A DNA stretch of 64,000 nt from a virus (IMGVR_UViG_3300009130_001466:48802-112801), one strand, 5' to 3'. Shown: positions 8,401 to 17,165, numbered from the stretch's first letter. Numbers and translations are program-made. The notes: generated by a model not told the origin, from the sequence alone.

Positions 8401-10836
8401 CTTGGAAACACCCTTGCCTCCAGCGCCAAATTTTTCCATCTTATTGGCCATACTGTTGTATATACGAGTATTACCAGAGATTTTAGCCTCTATAAATCTA
8501 GCCTGGTCAGAGATTCCAGGATATAATTTTGCTATATCGTTTCTGGCCGCACTACCAACAAAATCAAATGTAGCTGTTTGAGATAAATCATATTGCGGGC
8601 TTTTTAATATGGAGCTAATAGCGGCTTCATAAATTACACCAGCCAAAGACGATACAGATCCTCGGTTTCCCAGTTCGTTTATTTTCGTTGCGGCTGGTCT
8701 TCCTCCACTTATTTTTTTAGCTTCTAGATTAGCTAATCCTACACCAAATTTTCCGACAGATTTTACATAATCCTTCGTTTCTCTGCCTTTTATTTGCGCA
8801 TCATTATAGCCCAAAATTGGAAATTGATAACTTTTGCCAGTTTTTGATTTTCCTACAGCGAATTTGCCCAAATTTTTATCTGGAGTAATTAAAGCGAATC
8901 TACGGTCTTGTATTGGAGCTGCTTGCCTCTTTGCAAAATTAGGAATAAATCCACTAGCCGCATTTATCTTTTTCGCCCCACTTGGAAGGCCCATCGACCT
9001 AACCATGTCTTGGTTAAATATAGCATCTCCGCCTCCAGCATAATTAGGAACAAAATATTCACTAGTGTTTGCGACCATTGTGCCACGTTTGCCGCCACCA
9101 AAAGCAAAATTAGGAATTGAAACAACTTTGGAGCTAGACGGGGCGCCACCAACACCACGAGAAACGTCACGAGCTTCGGCAGCAACATAACCATCAGATG
9201 CTCTTCCTTTAGGGGTAACCCCTTTTGTCCCGCCACGCAGTCCAGCACCAAAAAGTCCAGGCGTTACAGTTGCAGCGGCTTTTTGAACCCTAGCGAGCGC
9301 GGCGGCTTGTTGGTTATAAATTTTTAGAAGTAATTGTTCTTGAGCTACCTTATTTCCTTCTAGGGCTAAAATCTCTCTTTGGATACTTTCATTTTGCAGC
9401 AGTGTCTGAAGGACGGACTGTTGAAGCGATTTTTGAGCCTCCGCAGCCTTGTTAATACCAAGCAGGCTTTTTAAGGAACTAGCTCCAAACTTTGCCAAGT
9501 CTACAAATAATTTTACAAATATAGCACTAATTAAAGCTAACCCTGGGCCAGTTAAAACGCCACCTATCCCCTTAACTATGCTTTGTGCGAATTTTGAACC
9601 TATTGAATCTCCCTGCAATAAATCAGTAATCCCACTAACTACAGAAGAAAACACCTTTAAAATATCTTTCGCTGCATCAGTAAAACCCAATTCTCCAACA
9701 ACAGAAGAGAGTTTTTGCGCCCCAACTGTCAAATTATTTATCAATGCTTCTAGCGTATCATTTAATTGGGCGTTTTTTCTATCTAAGGCGCCAGCAGCTC
9801 CAGCGGAAACTTGAAGAGATTTTGCAAACTGACTTTGGCTAGAATTTAAATCTTCGACCAAACTAATTAAAATATCACGCTGGCGAACGCCAGCAACTTT
9901 TTGGATAATCTCTCCAGCCTCAACACTTTTTAAACCAAGCTTGTTGAGCTCTACTGCGAGTTCCTGAAAAAGAGGTATAGCGCTTCTTACATTACCTTCC
10001 ACGTCTACAACATTTATTCCCAAGTCTTCAAGCGCGGCTAATGTATCAGTTCTGCCCAATCTAGCAAAAATGGTTTTAAAAGCATTACCAATAACAGCGC
10101 CGCCACGCTGAGTTCTTTCTTGCACGGTTGTAATGACACCTAAAAGCTCATCAAAAGATACGCCAGCTACACGAGCCGATGCGGAAGCTCGTTCAAGACC
10201 GTTAATCAAATCCTCCGTAGACACAGCGAACTTTGTATCAACTTCGGCTAATTTATCCGCTATTTGAGCTACATTTAAACCAGCGCCTTCAAAACCCTTT
10301 ATCGCTGCAGTCAAACCAGCTACAGCTTGTTGAGAATCAATACCAGCGACGCGAACTAATTTCAAAGAAGTTTCAACACGAGAAAGCGACTCTTCTACGC
10401 TTAAACCCTGACGAGCTAACTCTAAAGCGCCATCGGCCACCTGATCAAAAGATGTCGCTGTTTTTTGAGCTACAGCGAAAATACCATTACCAAATTGTTC
10501 TAATTCTTTTTGGGTCCCCCCTAAAATAGTATTAATTTTTGCAAAAGTAGCTTCTACTCTAATAGTGTTTTCTACTAGCGCCCCAAATGCTTGAGAAAGT
10601 TTATTAATAACAGCAACCGAAGCACCAAAAGCTAAAACACGAGCATTAGAAGCTTCTAATGATTTTTGGAATTCAGTGGCTTGCCCTGTTATTTTTCCAA
10701 GCGGGCGAGATAGCTTTTCAATGGATCGTGCCCCGCTTCCAAAATCAACTCCCTTAGCTTGAGTCTGTATTCTAGCTAAAGCCGCCTCAACCTTTCTTGT
10801 ATTTGGTTCTAAATTTACTCCTACATTTACCGCCAT
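5416..10836 (-). CDS. Tail tape measure protein with IPNFA motifs and embedded nuclease-like domain
   Basis: 1806 residues, the longest gene. Residues 1-450 are alanine-rich helical sequence typical of tape measures (TP901-type core: ELARQGLS, LxGVITTVQERTQRGG), followed by hydrophobic stretches near 430-460, 918-965 and 1020-1045. The C-terminus has glycine-rich GGLFGG repeats and a GRGTDTVPAMLTPGEFVV motif, common in these proteins. Unusual: five (I/V)PN(F/Y)A motifs at about 574, 596, 631, 844 and 899. Between the third and fourth lies a compact segment with E737, D758 and E783-A-K785, the spacing of a PD-(D/E)XK nuclease core. At about 0.15 nm per residue it predicts a tail near 270 nm. 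A class II motif lies seven bases before the ATG. Confidence 0.9.
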   Translation of the reverse strand: MAVNVGVNLEPNTRKVEAALARIQTQAKGVDFGSGARSIEKLSRPLGKITGQATEFQKSLEASNARVLAFGASVAVINKLSQAFGALVENTIRVEATFAKINTILGGTQKELEQFGNGIFAVAQKTATSFDQVADGALELARQGLSVEESLSRVETSLKLVRVAGIDSQQAVAGLTAAIKGFEGAGLNVAQIADKLAEVDTKFAVSTEDLINGLERASASARVAGVSFDELLGVITTVQERTQRGGAVIGNAFKTIFARLGRTDTLAALEDLGINVVDVEGNVRSAIPLFQELAVELNKLGLKSVEAGEIIQKVAGVRQRDILISLVEDLNSSQSQFAKSLQVSAGAAGALDRKNAQLNDTLEALINNLTVGAQKLSSVVGELGFTDAAKDILKVFSSVVSGITDLLQGDSIGSKFAQSIVKGIGGVLTGPGLALISAIFVKLFVDLAKFGASSLKSLLGINKAAEAQKSLQQSVLQTLLQNESIQREILALEGNKVAQEQLLLKIYNQQAAALARVQKAAATVTPGLFGAGLRGGTKGVTPKGRASDGYVAAEARDVSRGVGGAPSSSKVVSIPNFAFGGGKRGTMVANTSEYFVPNYAGGGDAIFNQDMVRSMGLPSGAKKINAASGFIPNFAKRQAAPIQDRRFALITPDKNLGKFAVGKSKTGKSYQFPILGYNDAQIKGRETKDYVKSVGKFGVGLANLEAKKISGGRPAATKINELGNRGSVSSLAGVIYEAAISSILKSPQYDLSQTATFDFVGSAARNDIAKLYPGISDQARFIEAKISGNTRIYNSMANKMEKFGAGGKGVSKTGLGELQKSRVAGPSRKAVTAEFNRRSAGGYIPNFARGALDEAVAREQAAGLPINQIRINQSGKLRNSQNPQGLAVTNTRDEPTGRIPNFAKRGTAGATESVDKFSNAALGASTALFFLSSAFSGAESGLGKFISEVSLAASLLSGLSLLKGPLENVGAKLSSFGTELATFRSPRTGGIMRGSEGKLRGARGGLGRGIAGVGRALPGIGTAVAVGAVVAPLVLELTKTKTGFEKLNESLKNIDLGELSAGSIEASAALKSSFVAEIKRASEKAELAKKLNVEADADIGDILEKQVKGLKGINKGFFGGVKDKETLSASLAKVGSTTELQKIIDASSTDVEKEFFNPRRGTTRTTVEKEFNAVLFAENMIKAIEQIDAAAKKAADAALIAASGFGEKGVIGSAAKKSFKESIGEGRFAAGGFDTTKQLEPTKPGEIGATIFQEGALSAIRGKELDLAKAVTTVRKVGLENEIAMGEFLIERAKEEFKITEEYVKSITDASVFSEKQKEFIEGQVKAGASLLSIEEGLAEAGIELSKKAKTDFDLAVAKAEIQQRVLDDKLEEIKLQQEINNLNKPQGFADGFSKGLGQVKDDIDFFKDELGENIPLQFSDNLGSAMKDAVSGAKDLDEALSDAGRNFLGFIRDAFLQQAADQFTNTLFSGGPTGVFGGAGGGGQKNIFSSIGGLFGGGGASGAAGGAASGGAAASGAAASGAAASGGGLFSKVGGFFGDLFGGGKKGGGALGSSPTNPLFVQDVANAISGGATSGAEKALEGITGKEGEGQEGFFSKIKSGFGDLFGGLKDKLGGIFGGLKDSLVGLFGGGAGGGGIFSSLLGGLGGIGSGIGGIFSSLLGGLSGGLGSLFSFFNAGGSVGRGTDTVPAMLTPGEFVVKKSAVDKYGTDFLSSLNKGMLPMQGFQNGGAVSPVASEAGSNALGGGEITNNSDFTFNIQDGKVSQEGGQGSSENQREFASRIRSAVTTVIQEESRSGGTLNYLYKS
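6241..6330 (-). repeat. Ala/Ser/Gly-rich in-frame tandem repeat in the tape measure gene
   Basis: Tandem copies of a roughly 15-base unit (gctgcaccgctagca and variants) encode repeated AASGA. They form a low-complexity linker in the C-terminal part and probably vary in copy number. Confidence 0.6.
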
Positions 10837-10843
10837 ACAGAAT

Positions 10844-10851
10844 ATTACACT
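10844..10851 (-). promoter_or_regulatory. Class II promoter motif for the tape measure gene
   Basis: AGTGTAAT on the minus strand, seven bases before the ATG at 10836. Confidence 0.5.
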
Positions 10852-11825
10852 TAAACTCCGTGCAACTTCATCATTTCTTGCATATTCAAAGATCCCCCTC
10901 TTTTCTTAACTTCTTCGCTTAAATTCACAGCCCGCTCATTGTCTGATTTTAAGCTTTCGAGATCCTCCTCATTGGCTCCAAAATAAGCTGAACCACCCTC
11001 CCCGTGCTGGGATTTTGTTTGAGTTCTTTCTGTTTTTTGGTTTTGGTGGAAATTTACCAATAATTCAGGGTCTTTAGCTACGTTTTCAGGTATTTCCTTG
11101 CTTGAGTTTTTAAAAATGTTTAAAAAATACCTCCCATAAGAAATCATCTTTAATTGGTATGCCGTTAAATTGACCAAGGGTTTTCCAAATAACCCCAAAA
11201 CATCTTCAGAAAATGGCAAATACATAGAAAAATAATCGCTCAATACTGCAACCGATATATTTTTATCATCAAATTTTTGAAAAAAATCTTTTTGCAGACT
11301 GTATATTTCCATTTCTTTGTCTTTTTCATTTATATACAAGCTGTCAAATATTGGATCTTTAAAAGCCTTATCAAAAAATACAATTTTTTCTATGGTAGTT
11401 TTTTGAATTTGATTATTTACAAATTTTTCGCAAGTTAAACCCATTAAAGATTCCTTGTCTGAATTTATTTTGAACAACTTTTTATTCAACCTCTCAATTG
11501 TTTTTTGTAGATTTTTTATCTTTGAAGGCAATATTTGAGCTTTCATTGAATTTGAGTTCAATTCAATTTCATTTTTGTATCGCTTTATTTCTTCTTCTTC
11601 TTCGTGCCCCCACATCCCCTGAGAGTACAGTTCATCCATTGCCTCTTTTTCGGTCATAAGGCCTTTAGATTTTGCTTCCTTTAGAAAAATGGAAGATTTA
11701 GAAAGTATTTCTCTCTGCTCTTCCTGAAGCAGGTGTTTGAAGTACAGAATCCCTAAATCGCTATCTACAATAGAGACACCCTGCAGTACTTCAGATACTA
11801 TTTGTAAATTTTGATCATTGTTCAT
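10851..11825 (-). CDS. Tail assembly chaperone-region protein
   Basis: 324 residues, charged and largely helical with a coiled-coil-like stretch at about 85-125. No family recognised. It lies between a putative tail assembly chaperone and the tape measure and overlaps the upstream gene by 11 bases, so it is probably co-translated. Position suggests chaperone or tape-measure-associated function. Confidence 0.45.
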   Translation of the reverse strand: MNNDQNLQIVSEVLQGVSIVDSDLGILYFKHLLQEEQREILSKSSIFLKEAKSKGLMTEKEAMDELYSQGMWGHEEEEEIKRYKNEIELNSNSMKAQILPSKIKNLQKTIERLNKKLFKINSDKESLMGLTCEKFVNNQIQKTTIEKIVFFDKAFKDPIFDSLYINEKDKEMEIYSLQKDFFQKFDDKNISVAVLSDYFSMYLPFSEDVLGLFGKPLVNLTAYQLKMISYGRYFLNIFKNSSKEIPENVAKDPELLVNFHQNQKTERTQTKSQHGEGGSAYFGANEEDLESLKSDNERAVNLSEEVKKRGGSLNMQEMMKLHGV

Positions 11826-12552
11826 CTCCGTCGACGAACTTATCTATATTTTCTTTACTAGAATCTTGGGCATAAAACCAATAGCCAATTATTTTAGATA
11901 ATTTTGCGACAACCTCAAAATCAAACCCTTCTTCAAGTTCGTATTTTGTATAAAAATCTTCTAACTTTTCTTCGTAATCAAAACCATTAAACCAGTCTTT
12001 TAATTCCCCATCTTCGCCTTCAACCTTTGACAAATTAATCACATACCACAACAAAGTCTCTCTTTCAGCTTTTGCGTCGGCAGTATGTTGATAGACGGAT
12101 TGTATAGAACTTTCTAGATTTATCATATCTCTTCTAAGGGTAGAGATTTCAAGCTCTAATTCTTTTTGTCTTTCTTCTTTCTTTTTGTCTTTTGTGGCAA
12201 CTACTAGCTTATATTCGTTTTCTAAGTCGTTTAATTTTTTCAAAGACTTTAAAAGATCTTTTGACTCTTCTTCAGATAAAGCTCCGCCATTGTCTGCATA
12301 CTTTTTAATAAGCATTGCCTTTGTAACAATACCCATTTTAATTGCTTTACTTAATTCAACGGAATAAAATACTTCGGCTTCATCAGCTAATCGGCGTGTC
12401 GGCTTTTTAACAACAAATTTGACTGGCGTCTTGACAGTTTTATTTTGAATAACTGTTTCTACCTCTCCAGTCTTCTTATTTTTTCTTTCTACCTCGATCT
12501 TTTTCTTCTCAGATTTATTAATCGTGAACTCGTAAATATTTTTCATAGCCAT
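11815..12552 (-). CDS. Putative tail assembly chaperone
   Basis: 245 residues. The N-terminal part is rich in Lys/Val strands (KKIEVERKNKKTGEV); the middle (about 105-150) is a coiled coil; the C-terminus is acidic. Two genes upstream of the tape measure, with a TAATG overlap to the preceding gene, it fits the position of chaperone G/GT pairs. No domain was recognised directly. The first ATG (12552) and a second at 12546 are both possible starts. Confidence 0.45.
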   Translation of the reverse strand: MAMKNIYEFTINKSEKKKIEVERKNKKTGEVETVIQNKTVKTPVKFVVKKPTRRLADEAEVFYSVELSKAIKMGIVTKAMLIKKYADNGGALSEEESKDLLKSLKKLNDLENEYKLVVATKDKKKEERQKELELEISTLRRDMINLESSIQSVYQHTADAKAERETLLWYVINLSKVEGEDGELKDWFNGFDYEEKLEDFYTKYELEEGFDFEVVAKLSKIIGYWFYAQDSSKENIDKFVDGDEQ

Positions 12553-12842
12553 TATTTTTTAAAAGTAAATTCTACTGTTAAGTTTTCCAACTCACTATTA
12601 TAATCTCTTAAAACACAATTTCCAATATCTAGAATTTTTTTTCTATATATTTCGTAATGATCTTCATCAAAATAATCAGCCATCTCAATTAAGTCGTGAT
12701 GTTCTTCTGGTAAGTTGTCGTAAAGTTTGCCGAAATTTATTTCATGCACCCTCTGCATCTCTTCTAACGTTTGTAAAAAAGATTTAAATAAATAACGAAT
12801 GTGATGATCAGATCGATCATACAGAAATTCTTTTGCAATCAT
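12552..12842 (-). CDS. Small protein upstream of chaperone gene; possible frameshift partner
   Basis: 96 residues from the ATG at 12842, which is preceded by an AAGGA-like Shine-Dalgarno; an upstream non-ATG start would add six residues. The gene ends with codons TTT AAA AAA TAA, and its stop overlaps the next ATG. A -1 slip on the A-run would fuse it to the 245-residue protein, as happens in some phage tail chaperones, but the heptamer is not canonical. Confidence 0.5.
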   Translation of the reverse strand: MIAKEFLYDRSDHHIRYLFKSFLQTLEEMQRVHEINFGKLYDNLPEEHHDLIEMADYFDEDHYEIYRKKILDIGNCVLRDYNSELENLTVEFTFKK

Positions 12843-12865
12843 AATAATCCTTATCCCCAATATAC

Positions 12866-12873
12866 GTTACACT
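12866..12873 (-). promoter_or_regulatory. Class II promoter motif (minus), divergent pair
   Basis: AGTGTAAC reading leftward toward the gene starting at 12842. This one has a leader of about 24 bases with a ribosome binding site. Confidence 0.4.
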
Positions 12874-12899
12874 TTTTTAAGAGGCTGGTTCTATTTTCT

Positions 12900-12907
12900 A
12901 GTGTAAT
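12900..12907 (+). promoter_or_regulatory. Class II promoter motif (plus), divergent pair
   Basis: AGTGTAAT followed by seven bases and the ATG at 12915. With the minus motif at 12866-12873 it forms a divergent promoter between two structural operons. Confidence 0.5.
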
Positions 12908-12914
12908 TATACAT

Positions 12915-13373
12915 ATGCCAAGCTCTTTAATTTCGGAATCTCAAAAAAACACAATCAAAACTATCATTGACGATATTCATGAAACCTTCGCTAGAAATAT
13001 TACTGTCTACGAAGAAGGAAGAAAAATATTAATTGCTGCTAGTTCTGAATACAATGGCATTTACGGCAAAACAAGTGGGGGAGAAACCTCTACCACTAAA
13101 ACGGTTGTTAGCCATATAATAAAAGCAAGAATCAAATATATAAATTCAAGAGAGGAAAATTTAGCTGGCGCAGGCATAGGCTCCCAATTGGATATAAATT
13201 TAATTGATGGCTCTGTAAGAATAACCGTAGATGAGGGCGGTTTTGAAATTTTAAAAGAAGCAAAGAGATGCGAATTTGAAGGTCGAAAATATACTATTGA
13301 CAGCAAAGGAAATCCAACTGGTATTTTTGGACCACAATATTATCATTTTTATCTATCGCCAATTGAAGAATAA
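12915..13373 (+). CDS. Putative head-tail connector/neck protein
   Basis: 152 residues. The ATG at 12915 is chosen because it sits seven bases after a class II motif; an upstream in-frame ATG would cross the divergent promoter. N-terminal helix, then beta-rich sequence (RITVDEGGFEIL, GPQYYHFYLSP). No family recognised. It is first in a plus-strand block that ends with the tail tube gene, and adjacency (the next gene starts at its last base) suggests a neck or tail completion role. Confidence 0.4.
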   Translation: MPSSLISESQKNTIKTIIDDIHETFARNITVYEEGRKILIAASSEYNGIYGKTSGGETSTTKTVVSHIIKARIKYINSREENLAGAGIGSQLDINLIDGSVRITVDEGGFEILKEAKRCEFEGRKYTIDSKGNPTGIFGPQYYHFYLSPIEE

Positions 13374-13954
13374 TGGCTACTTTAAATTTGCAGTCAGAAA
13401 TAAATAAAAAACTGGCTCCTCAAGTTAGGCCAGAAATCAGAAAATTATTTCAAAGGTCTTTTCAGAAAAAAAAGAATGAAATGATAGCTGAATTTTTAAA
13501 TCACCCAGTGACTATAGAAATAAAAGGAGGTGTTAATTCTACAAACATCAGTGGAACATTAGGCGGAGGAAGCGGGAATTTGTTTTCTTTTATAGGTTTC
13601 GATTCCAACGACGATCCGATAGAGCCTATTTTAAGAATACTTGAACAAATATCATTTGACTACCTAAACACGTCAACAAAAAGGATAAATTACAGAATTA
13701 ATCTACCATCGTCAAAAGAAATTTTCGCCGCGACCCCAATGCCGTGGGCTACTGGCCGTAGTTGGGCAAAAGGAATTGAGACTGGAATATCTGGACTTGG
13801 ATTTTATTTAAGAAAAGAAACCTCTAACAGTAGATCTGGATTAGGTATTCAGTCCCCAAGAAAAGTTAGAAAAAAATCAAAATTTAAAAATATAAAATAT
13901 ATATCTGATTTAATTAAAAGGTATGAAAAAGAATTTTCAAACCTGCAGATATAA
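13373..13954 (+). CDS. Putative neck/tail-completion protein
   Basis: 193 residues; the ATG overlaps the stop of the preceding gene (TAATG). Basic N- and C-termini (QKKKNEM; RKVRKKSKFKN) flank a glycine-rich middle (TLGGGSGNL) and PMPWATGRSWAKGIETGISGLG. Its small size, basic character and order resemble HK97 gp10-like completion proteins, but no diagnostic motif is visible. Confidence 0.4.
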   Translation: MATLNLQSEINKKLAPQVRPEIRKLFQRSFQKKKNEMIAEFLNHPVTIEIKGGVNSTNISGTLGGGSGNLFSFIGFDSNDDPIEPILRILEQISFDYLNTSTKRINYRINLPSSKEIFAATPMPWATGRSWAKGIETGISGLGFYLRKETSNSRSGLGIQSPRKVRKKSKFKNIKYISDLIKRYEKEFSNLQI

Positions 13955-13961
13955 GTGTAAA
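13954..13961 (+). promoter_or_regulatory. Class II promoter motif
   Basis: AGTGTAAA immediately after the stop of the upstream gene and eight bases before the ATG at 13970. Confidence 0.45.
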
Positions 13962-13969
13962 ATATCCTT

Positions 13970-14818
13970 ATGAAACCACAGTATCAACACGAACTCATGA
14001 CAAGTTTCATGCTTTGGTTCGATCACGAACTCCTTCAGAAAGGAGAGGCTTACTCTAACCAAACAGGCGCTTTTTATTATTCTAACGATACCAGACTGCC
14101 GAATGAGTACAAAGCTTATTCAAGCCCATATAAGCAATGGGTAAGCGATTCTTCAATAAACGGAGACACAAATCCAATAATACCATCATCTCTTATGGGT
14201 AGCGGCAGAAACGATGGAATTATATTTGATTTTGAAAACGGGAGAATCATTGAAACAGGCGGTAATTTTGGAATAAACAGCACTATTACTGGAAGCTTCG
14301 CCGTAAAAGATTTTAATGTTTATTTAACAAACGAAACTGAAGAAGATTTGATTCTAGAAAACAAATTTCAATTAAATAGCAGATACTCAAAAACAGAAAC
14401 TGGAGTTGAGCCATATGATCAAATGGCTCCAGCTATATTTTTAAATTGCGAATATATGAGGAATGAAGGTTTTGCCTTTGGCGGAGAAGAAAAAACAACA
14501 AATATCGTTAAAGCGGTCGTTTTGGCCGAAAATTCTTATCAACTTGATGGAGCTTTATCTATATTTGCAGATTCCTCTAGGAAGATTATCTCCAAAATAC
14601 CATTTTCCAAACACCCCTCGACCGAGTATGGTGATATTAAAAACGGTTTGTATAATTATGCAAATTTGGCAAATACTTACCTAAACGCAAATCCTTACTA
14701 TATAGAAGATGTGACGGTTTCTAAATTTTCAGAAAAAAACCAAAGTATAATACCTGGAAATTTAAAAATTGGATTTATAGATTTTGAGGTTTCTACAAAT
14801 AGGTTTCCTCGTTCTTGA
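13970..14818 (+). CDS. Structural protein in tail-tube operon
   Basis: 282 residues, no signal peptide, mixed alpha/beta with many aromatic and Asn residues. Not recognised. It lies directly upstream of the major tail tube gene and has its own class II motif, so it is probably a tail terminator, neck or tube-associated protein. Confidence 0.45.
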   Translation: MKPQYQHELMTSFMLWFDHELLQKGEAYSNQTGAFYYSNDTRLPNEYKAYSSPYKQWVSDSSINGDTNPIIPSSLMGSGRNDGIIFDFENGRIIETGGNFGINSTITGSFAVKDFNVYLTNETEEDLILENKFQLNSRYSKTETGVEPYDQMAPAIFLNCEYMRNEGFAFGGEEKTTNIVKAVVLAENSYQLDGALSIFADSSRKIISKIPFSKHPSTEYGDIKNGLYNYANLANTYLNANPYYIEDVTVSKFSEKNQSIIPGNLKIGFIDFEVSTNRFPRS

Positions 14819-14867
14819 TTTCACATTTCACATTTTAAATTTTTAACTGTAAATATAGACACAAATT

Positions 14868-16292
14868 ATGAGCAGAAATAGAGTCATTTATCAATCAGAA
14901 GCCCTCTTCGCGAGTAAAGAGATCAACTCTACAAGCAAGCAGGACCACATGCAACTTCGCAGAGTTCAATCAGCGAATTATTCCTTTAACGTTTCTCGCA
15001 CTGACATCAATCAGTTCGGACAATTATCCAGAATCGATTCGTTGATCCTTGAAGCACCAACAGTATCTGCTGATGTTTCTTACTATCTCACGGATGGATA
15101 CAACGAAGAAGCTTTGAATTTCTCGAACTCCAACCTTAATGTTGGTTTTGTTTCTGGACAAATCACTTCTTCCAGCGGTCAAAACCTTTATATTATGACC
15201 AGCCCAGAGGGTAAAGACGCTAATTTTAGTGCTGGATCCTTTGGTTCTATCGGAATTGGTAACGCATTCGTTACGGATTATTCGCTTGAAGCTTCTGTTG
15301 GAGGGTTCCCTACAATCACAGTTTCTTTTGAGGGTTCTAATATCAATGCATCAACAGATGTAACTGGAACTGATGATGGATTTTCTGGCAACTTTACTGG
15401 TGCTGGTATCGATCCAATTTCAGGTACGCCAATCGCGAATCAAACTGCTGGCAACGGCATCGAAATTAGACCAGCAGACCCTGGCACTGACGAAGGAACA
15501 GCTACAGCGCTGAGACCAGCAGATGTTATCTTTGATTTGTCTAATGCTAATAATGATACTATCGCAACGATCGATGGAACTGATGGCGCTCACGTTCAAA
15601 GTGTTTCTTTGAGTATCCCACTTAGCAGAAGCCCAATTGAAAGACTTGGTACTAGATTCCCATTTGCTAGAACCGTAGACTTCCCAATTACTCCAACTTT
15701 GTCTGTTTCCGCAATCGTCAATGAGACCGCGCAAAGATCTTTGACTGACATCATTGCAGAAGACAGCTTTATCCCTTCTGCACAGATTACAATCAAAGAC
15801 CCTGCTGGAGATAAATCTGCTATTTACAAACTCACAAATCTAAAGCTTGACTCTGAATCGTTTAGTTCTAGCGTAGGGCCTAACAAAACCGTAGACATGA
15901 CATTCAGTGTCTCTGTGGGTGGTCCAGACGACTTAGAAAACAACGTTTTCTTCTCTGGCAAGAATACCGATGAAAAATTTGCTCTTCAGCCTGTCGTGAT
16001 TAGTGATGGTGGCCTCACAGCAAGCGAAGCAGTTGTTATTAATGGAGTGAGCATCGCTTCTGGAGAATCTAAAACAGTTGGATATGTTCACGGGCAATCA
16101 AGTCGCACATTCGTTACTAGTTATACTGGTAGCGCAGACCTTGACTTAACCTCGATCGCTGGTGGAGCAATCACGGGCAATGCTGGAGCATTGGGTATCA
16201 CAGGCCTTAGTGGCCAAGCGACTTCTCTTGTGTTTTCTCCTGCTGACGCAAGTGCAAGCACTACAATCAGCGCCTCTGTAAGCTTGAGCTAA
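14868..16292 (+). CDS. Major tail tube protein candidate with C-terminal Ig-like domain
   Basis: 474 residues. Beta-rich throughout, with SLSIPLSRSPIERLGTRFPFARTVDFPITPTLS split over about 240-280, the block shared with the tube-like paralogues near 2.2-4.4 kb. Residues about 385-474 (ASGESKTVGYVHGQSSRTF..., ending STTISASVSLS) look like an Ig-like or decoration domain. Coding sequence is less AT-rich and codon use more biased than its neighbours, as expected of an abundant virion protein. It is followed by a strong terminator. A TGTAAAT-like class II element lies upstream. Confidence 0.65.
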   Translation: MSRNRVIYQSEALFASKEINSTSKQDHMQLRRVQSANYSFNVSRTDINQFGQLSRIDSLILEAPTVSADVSYYLTDGYNEEALNFSNSNLNVGFVSGQITSSSGQNLYIMTSPEGKDANFSAGSFGSIGIGNAFVTDYSLEASVGGFPTITVSFEGSNINASTDVTGTDDGFSGNFTGAGIDPISGTPIANQTAGNGIEIRPADPGTDEGTATALRPADVIFDLSNANNDTIATIDGTDGAHVQSVSLSIPLSRSPIERLGTRFPFARTVDFPITPTLSVSAIVNETAQRSLTDIIAEDSFIPSAQITIKDPAGDKSAIYKLTNLKLDSESFSSSVGPNKTVDMTFSVSVGGPDDLENNVFFSGKNTDEKFALQPVVISDGGLTASEAVVINGVSIASGESKTVGYVHGQSSRTFVTSYTGSADLDLTSIAGGAITGNAGALGITGLSGQATSLVFSPADASASTTISASVSLS

Positions 16293-16344
16293 TAAAACCT
16301 TAGGGTGGAGCTAACAGCTAAAAAGCCCTTCAACATTTAAAACT

Positions 16345-16373
16345 AACCCCGTCGAGTTCGACGGGGTTTTTTT
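16345..16373 (+). terminator. Intrinsic terminator after tail tube gene
   Basis: Perfect AACCCCGTCGA/TCGACGGGGTT stem-loop followed by a T run. It ends the plus-strand tube operon just before the converging minus-strand genes. Confidence 0.85.
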
Positions 16374-16444
16374 ATGCCCATAAAAAAGCGCAACCCCCGC
16401 TATGCAGTGGTCACGCTATCAGAGACATGCTCTGGGGTAAATCA

Positions 16445-16906
16445 TTAAGCTTCGCCCGCTTGAGCGCTTGACTCAACTCCTCCTACTTGCCTTGGGCTAG
16501 CTTGGTAGCTATTATATCTAGAGACCAAATCCATAAGCTTCGCATTTGCGTCCTGAGCTAGGTTTTTATACACCTTGGACACTTCGTTCTTATTCACAAA
16601 AGTAATGGCGTTGTCGCCATCTCTAACGCTCAGAATGTTGCCATTTGTATCGTTGGCGATCCCACGAATCGTATTTCTTGTTTGCTTGGTATAATAATGG
16701 TACAAATACATCTCTTTTAAGATGCTTTGCTCTTCAAGATTTAATCCATCAACGCTGCCACTAACTCCAGAAAAACTGGTGTAGATTGTATTATTCAGTT
16801 GGCCAATATTGTTTTCAATCCACCCAGAAATAGATTCAACTGTCACTCCAGAAGAATCAAATTCATTAATGTAAATAGAGTTAGCTAAATCCCCAATATT
16901 GCTCAT
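16445..16906 (-). CDS. Uncharacterised head-region protein
   Basis: 153 residues, mostly helical, with no recognised domain (contains ESISGWIENNIGQLN and LYHYYTKQTRNTIRG). Last of three small minus-strand genes downstream of the capsid; head completion or connector role possible. Confidence 0.5.
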   Translation of the reverse strand: MSNIGDLANSIYINEFDSSGVTVESISGWIENNIGQLNNTIYTSFSGVSGSVDGLNLEEQSILKEMYLYHYYTKQTRNTIRGIANDTNGNILSVRDGDNAITFVNKNEVSKVYKNLAQDANAKLMDLVSRYNSYQASPRQVGGVESSAQAGEA

Positions 16907-16907
16907 A

Positions 16908-17165
16908 TTAATTTTTATCTAAAATATTTTTAATAACTTGAATCTTATTAAATTTCTCTACTAAAATATTTAATTCTTTACATATTGCCTCAAGCTGGTG
17001 CGGCTTTTTGTTCTTCAATTCTTCGTAAGAATACTTTGTTTTTTTGATGGATTTTTTGGTCGCTTTCTTGGCTGCTTTTTTCTTTGGAGCAGCGACTTCT
17101 TCAACTTCCTCTTTCCCGTTGGCGAGAGTCAGACCATCTAAAATATTTTCTGATTCGTTTTTCAT
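16908..17165 (-). CDS. Small lysine-rich protein with SAP/Rho-N-like C-terminus
   Basis: 85 residues. An alanine/lysine-rich run (KKKAAKKATKKS) is followed by YSYEELKNKKPHQLEAICKELNI, which has the helix-turn-helix spacing of SAP or Rho N-terminal DNA/RNA-binding modules. Possibly a nucleic-acid-binding head protein. A class II motif is seven bases upstream. Confidence 0.5.
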   Translation of the reverse strand: MKNESENILDGLTLANGKEEVEEVAAPKKKAAKKATKKSIKKTKYSYEELKNKKPHQLEAICKELNILVEKFNKIQVIKNILDKN

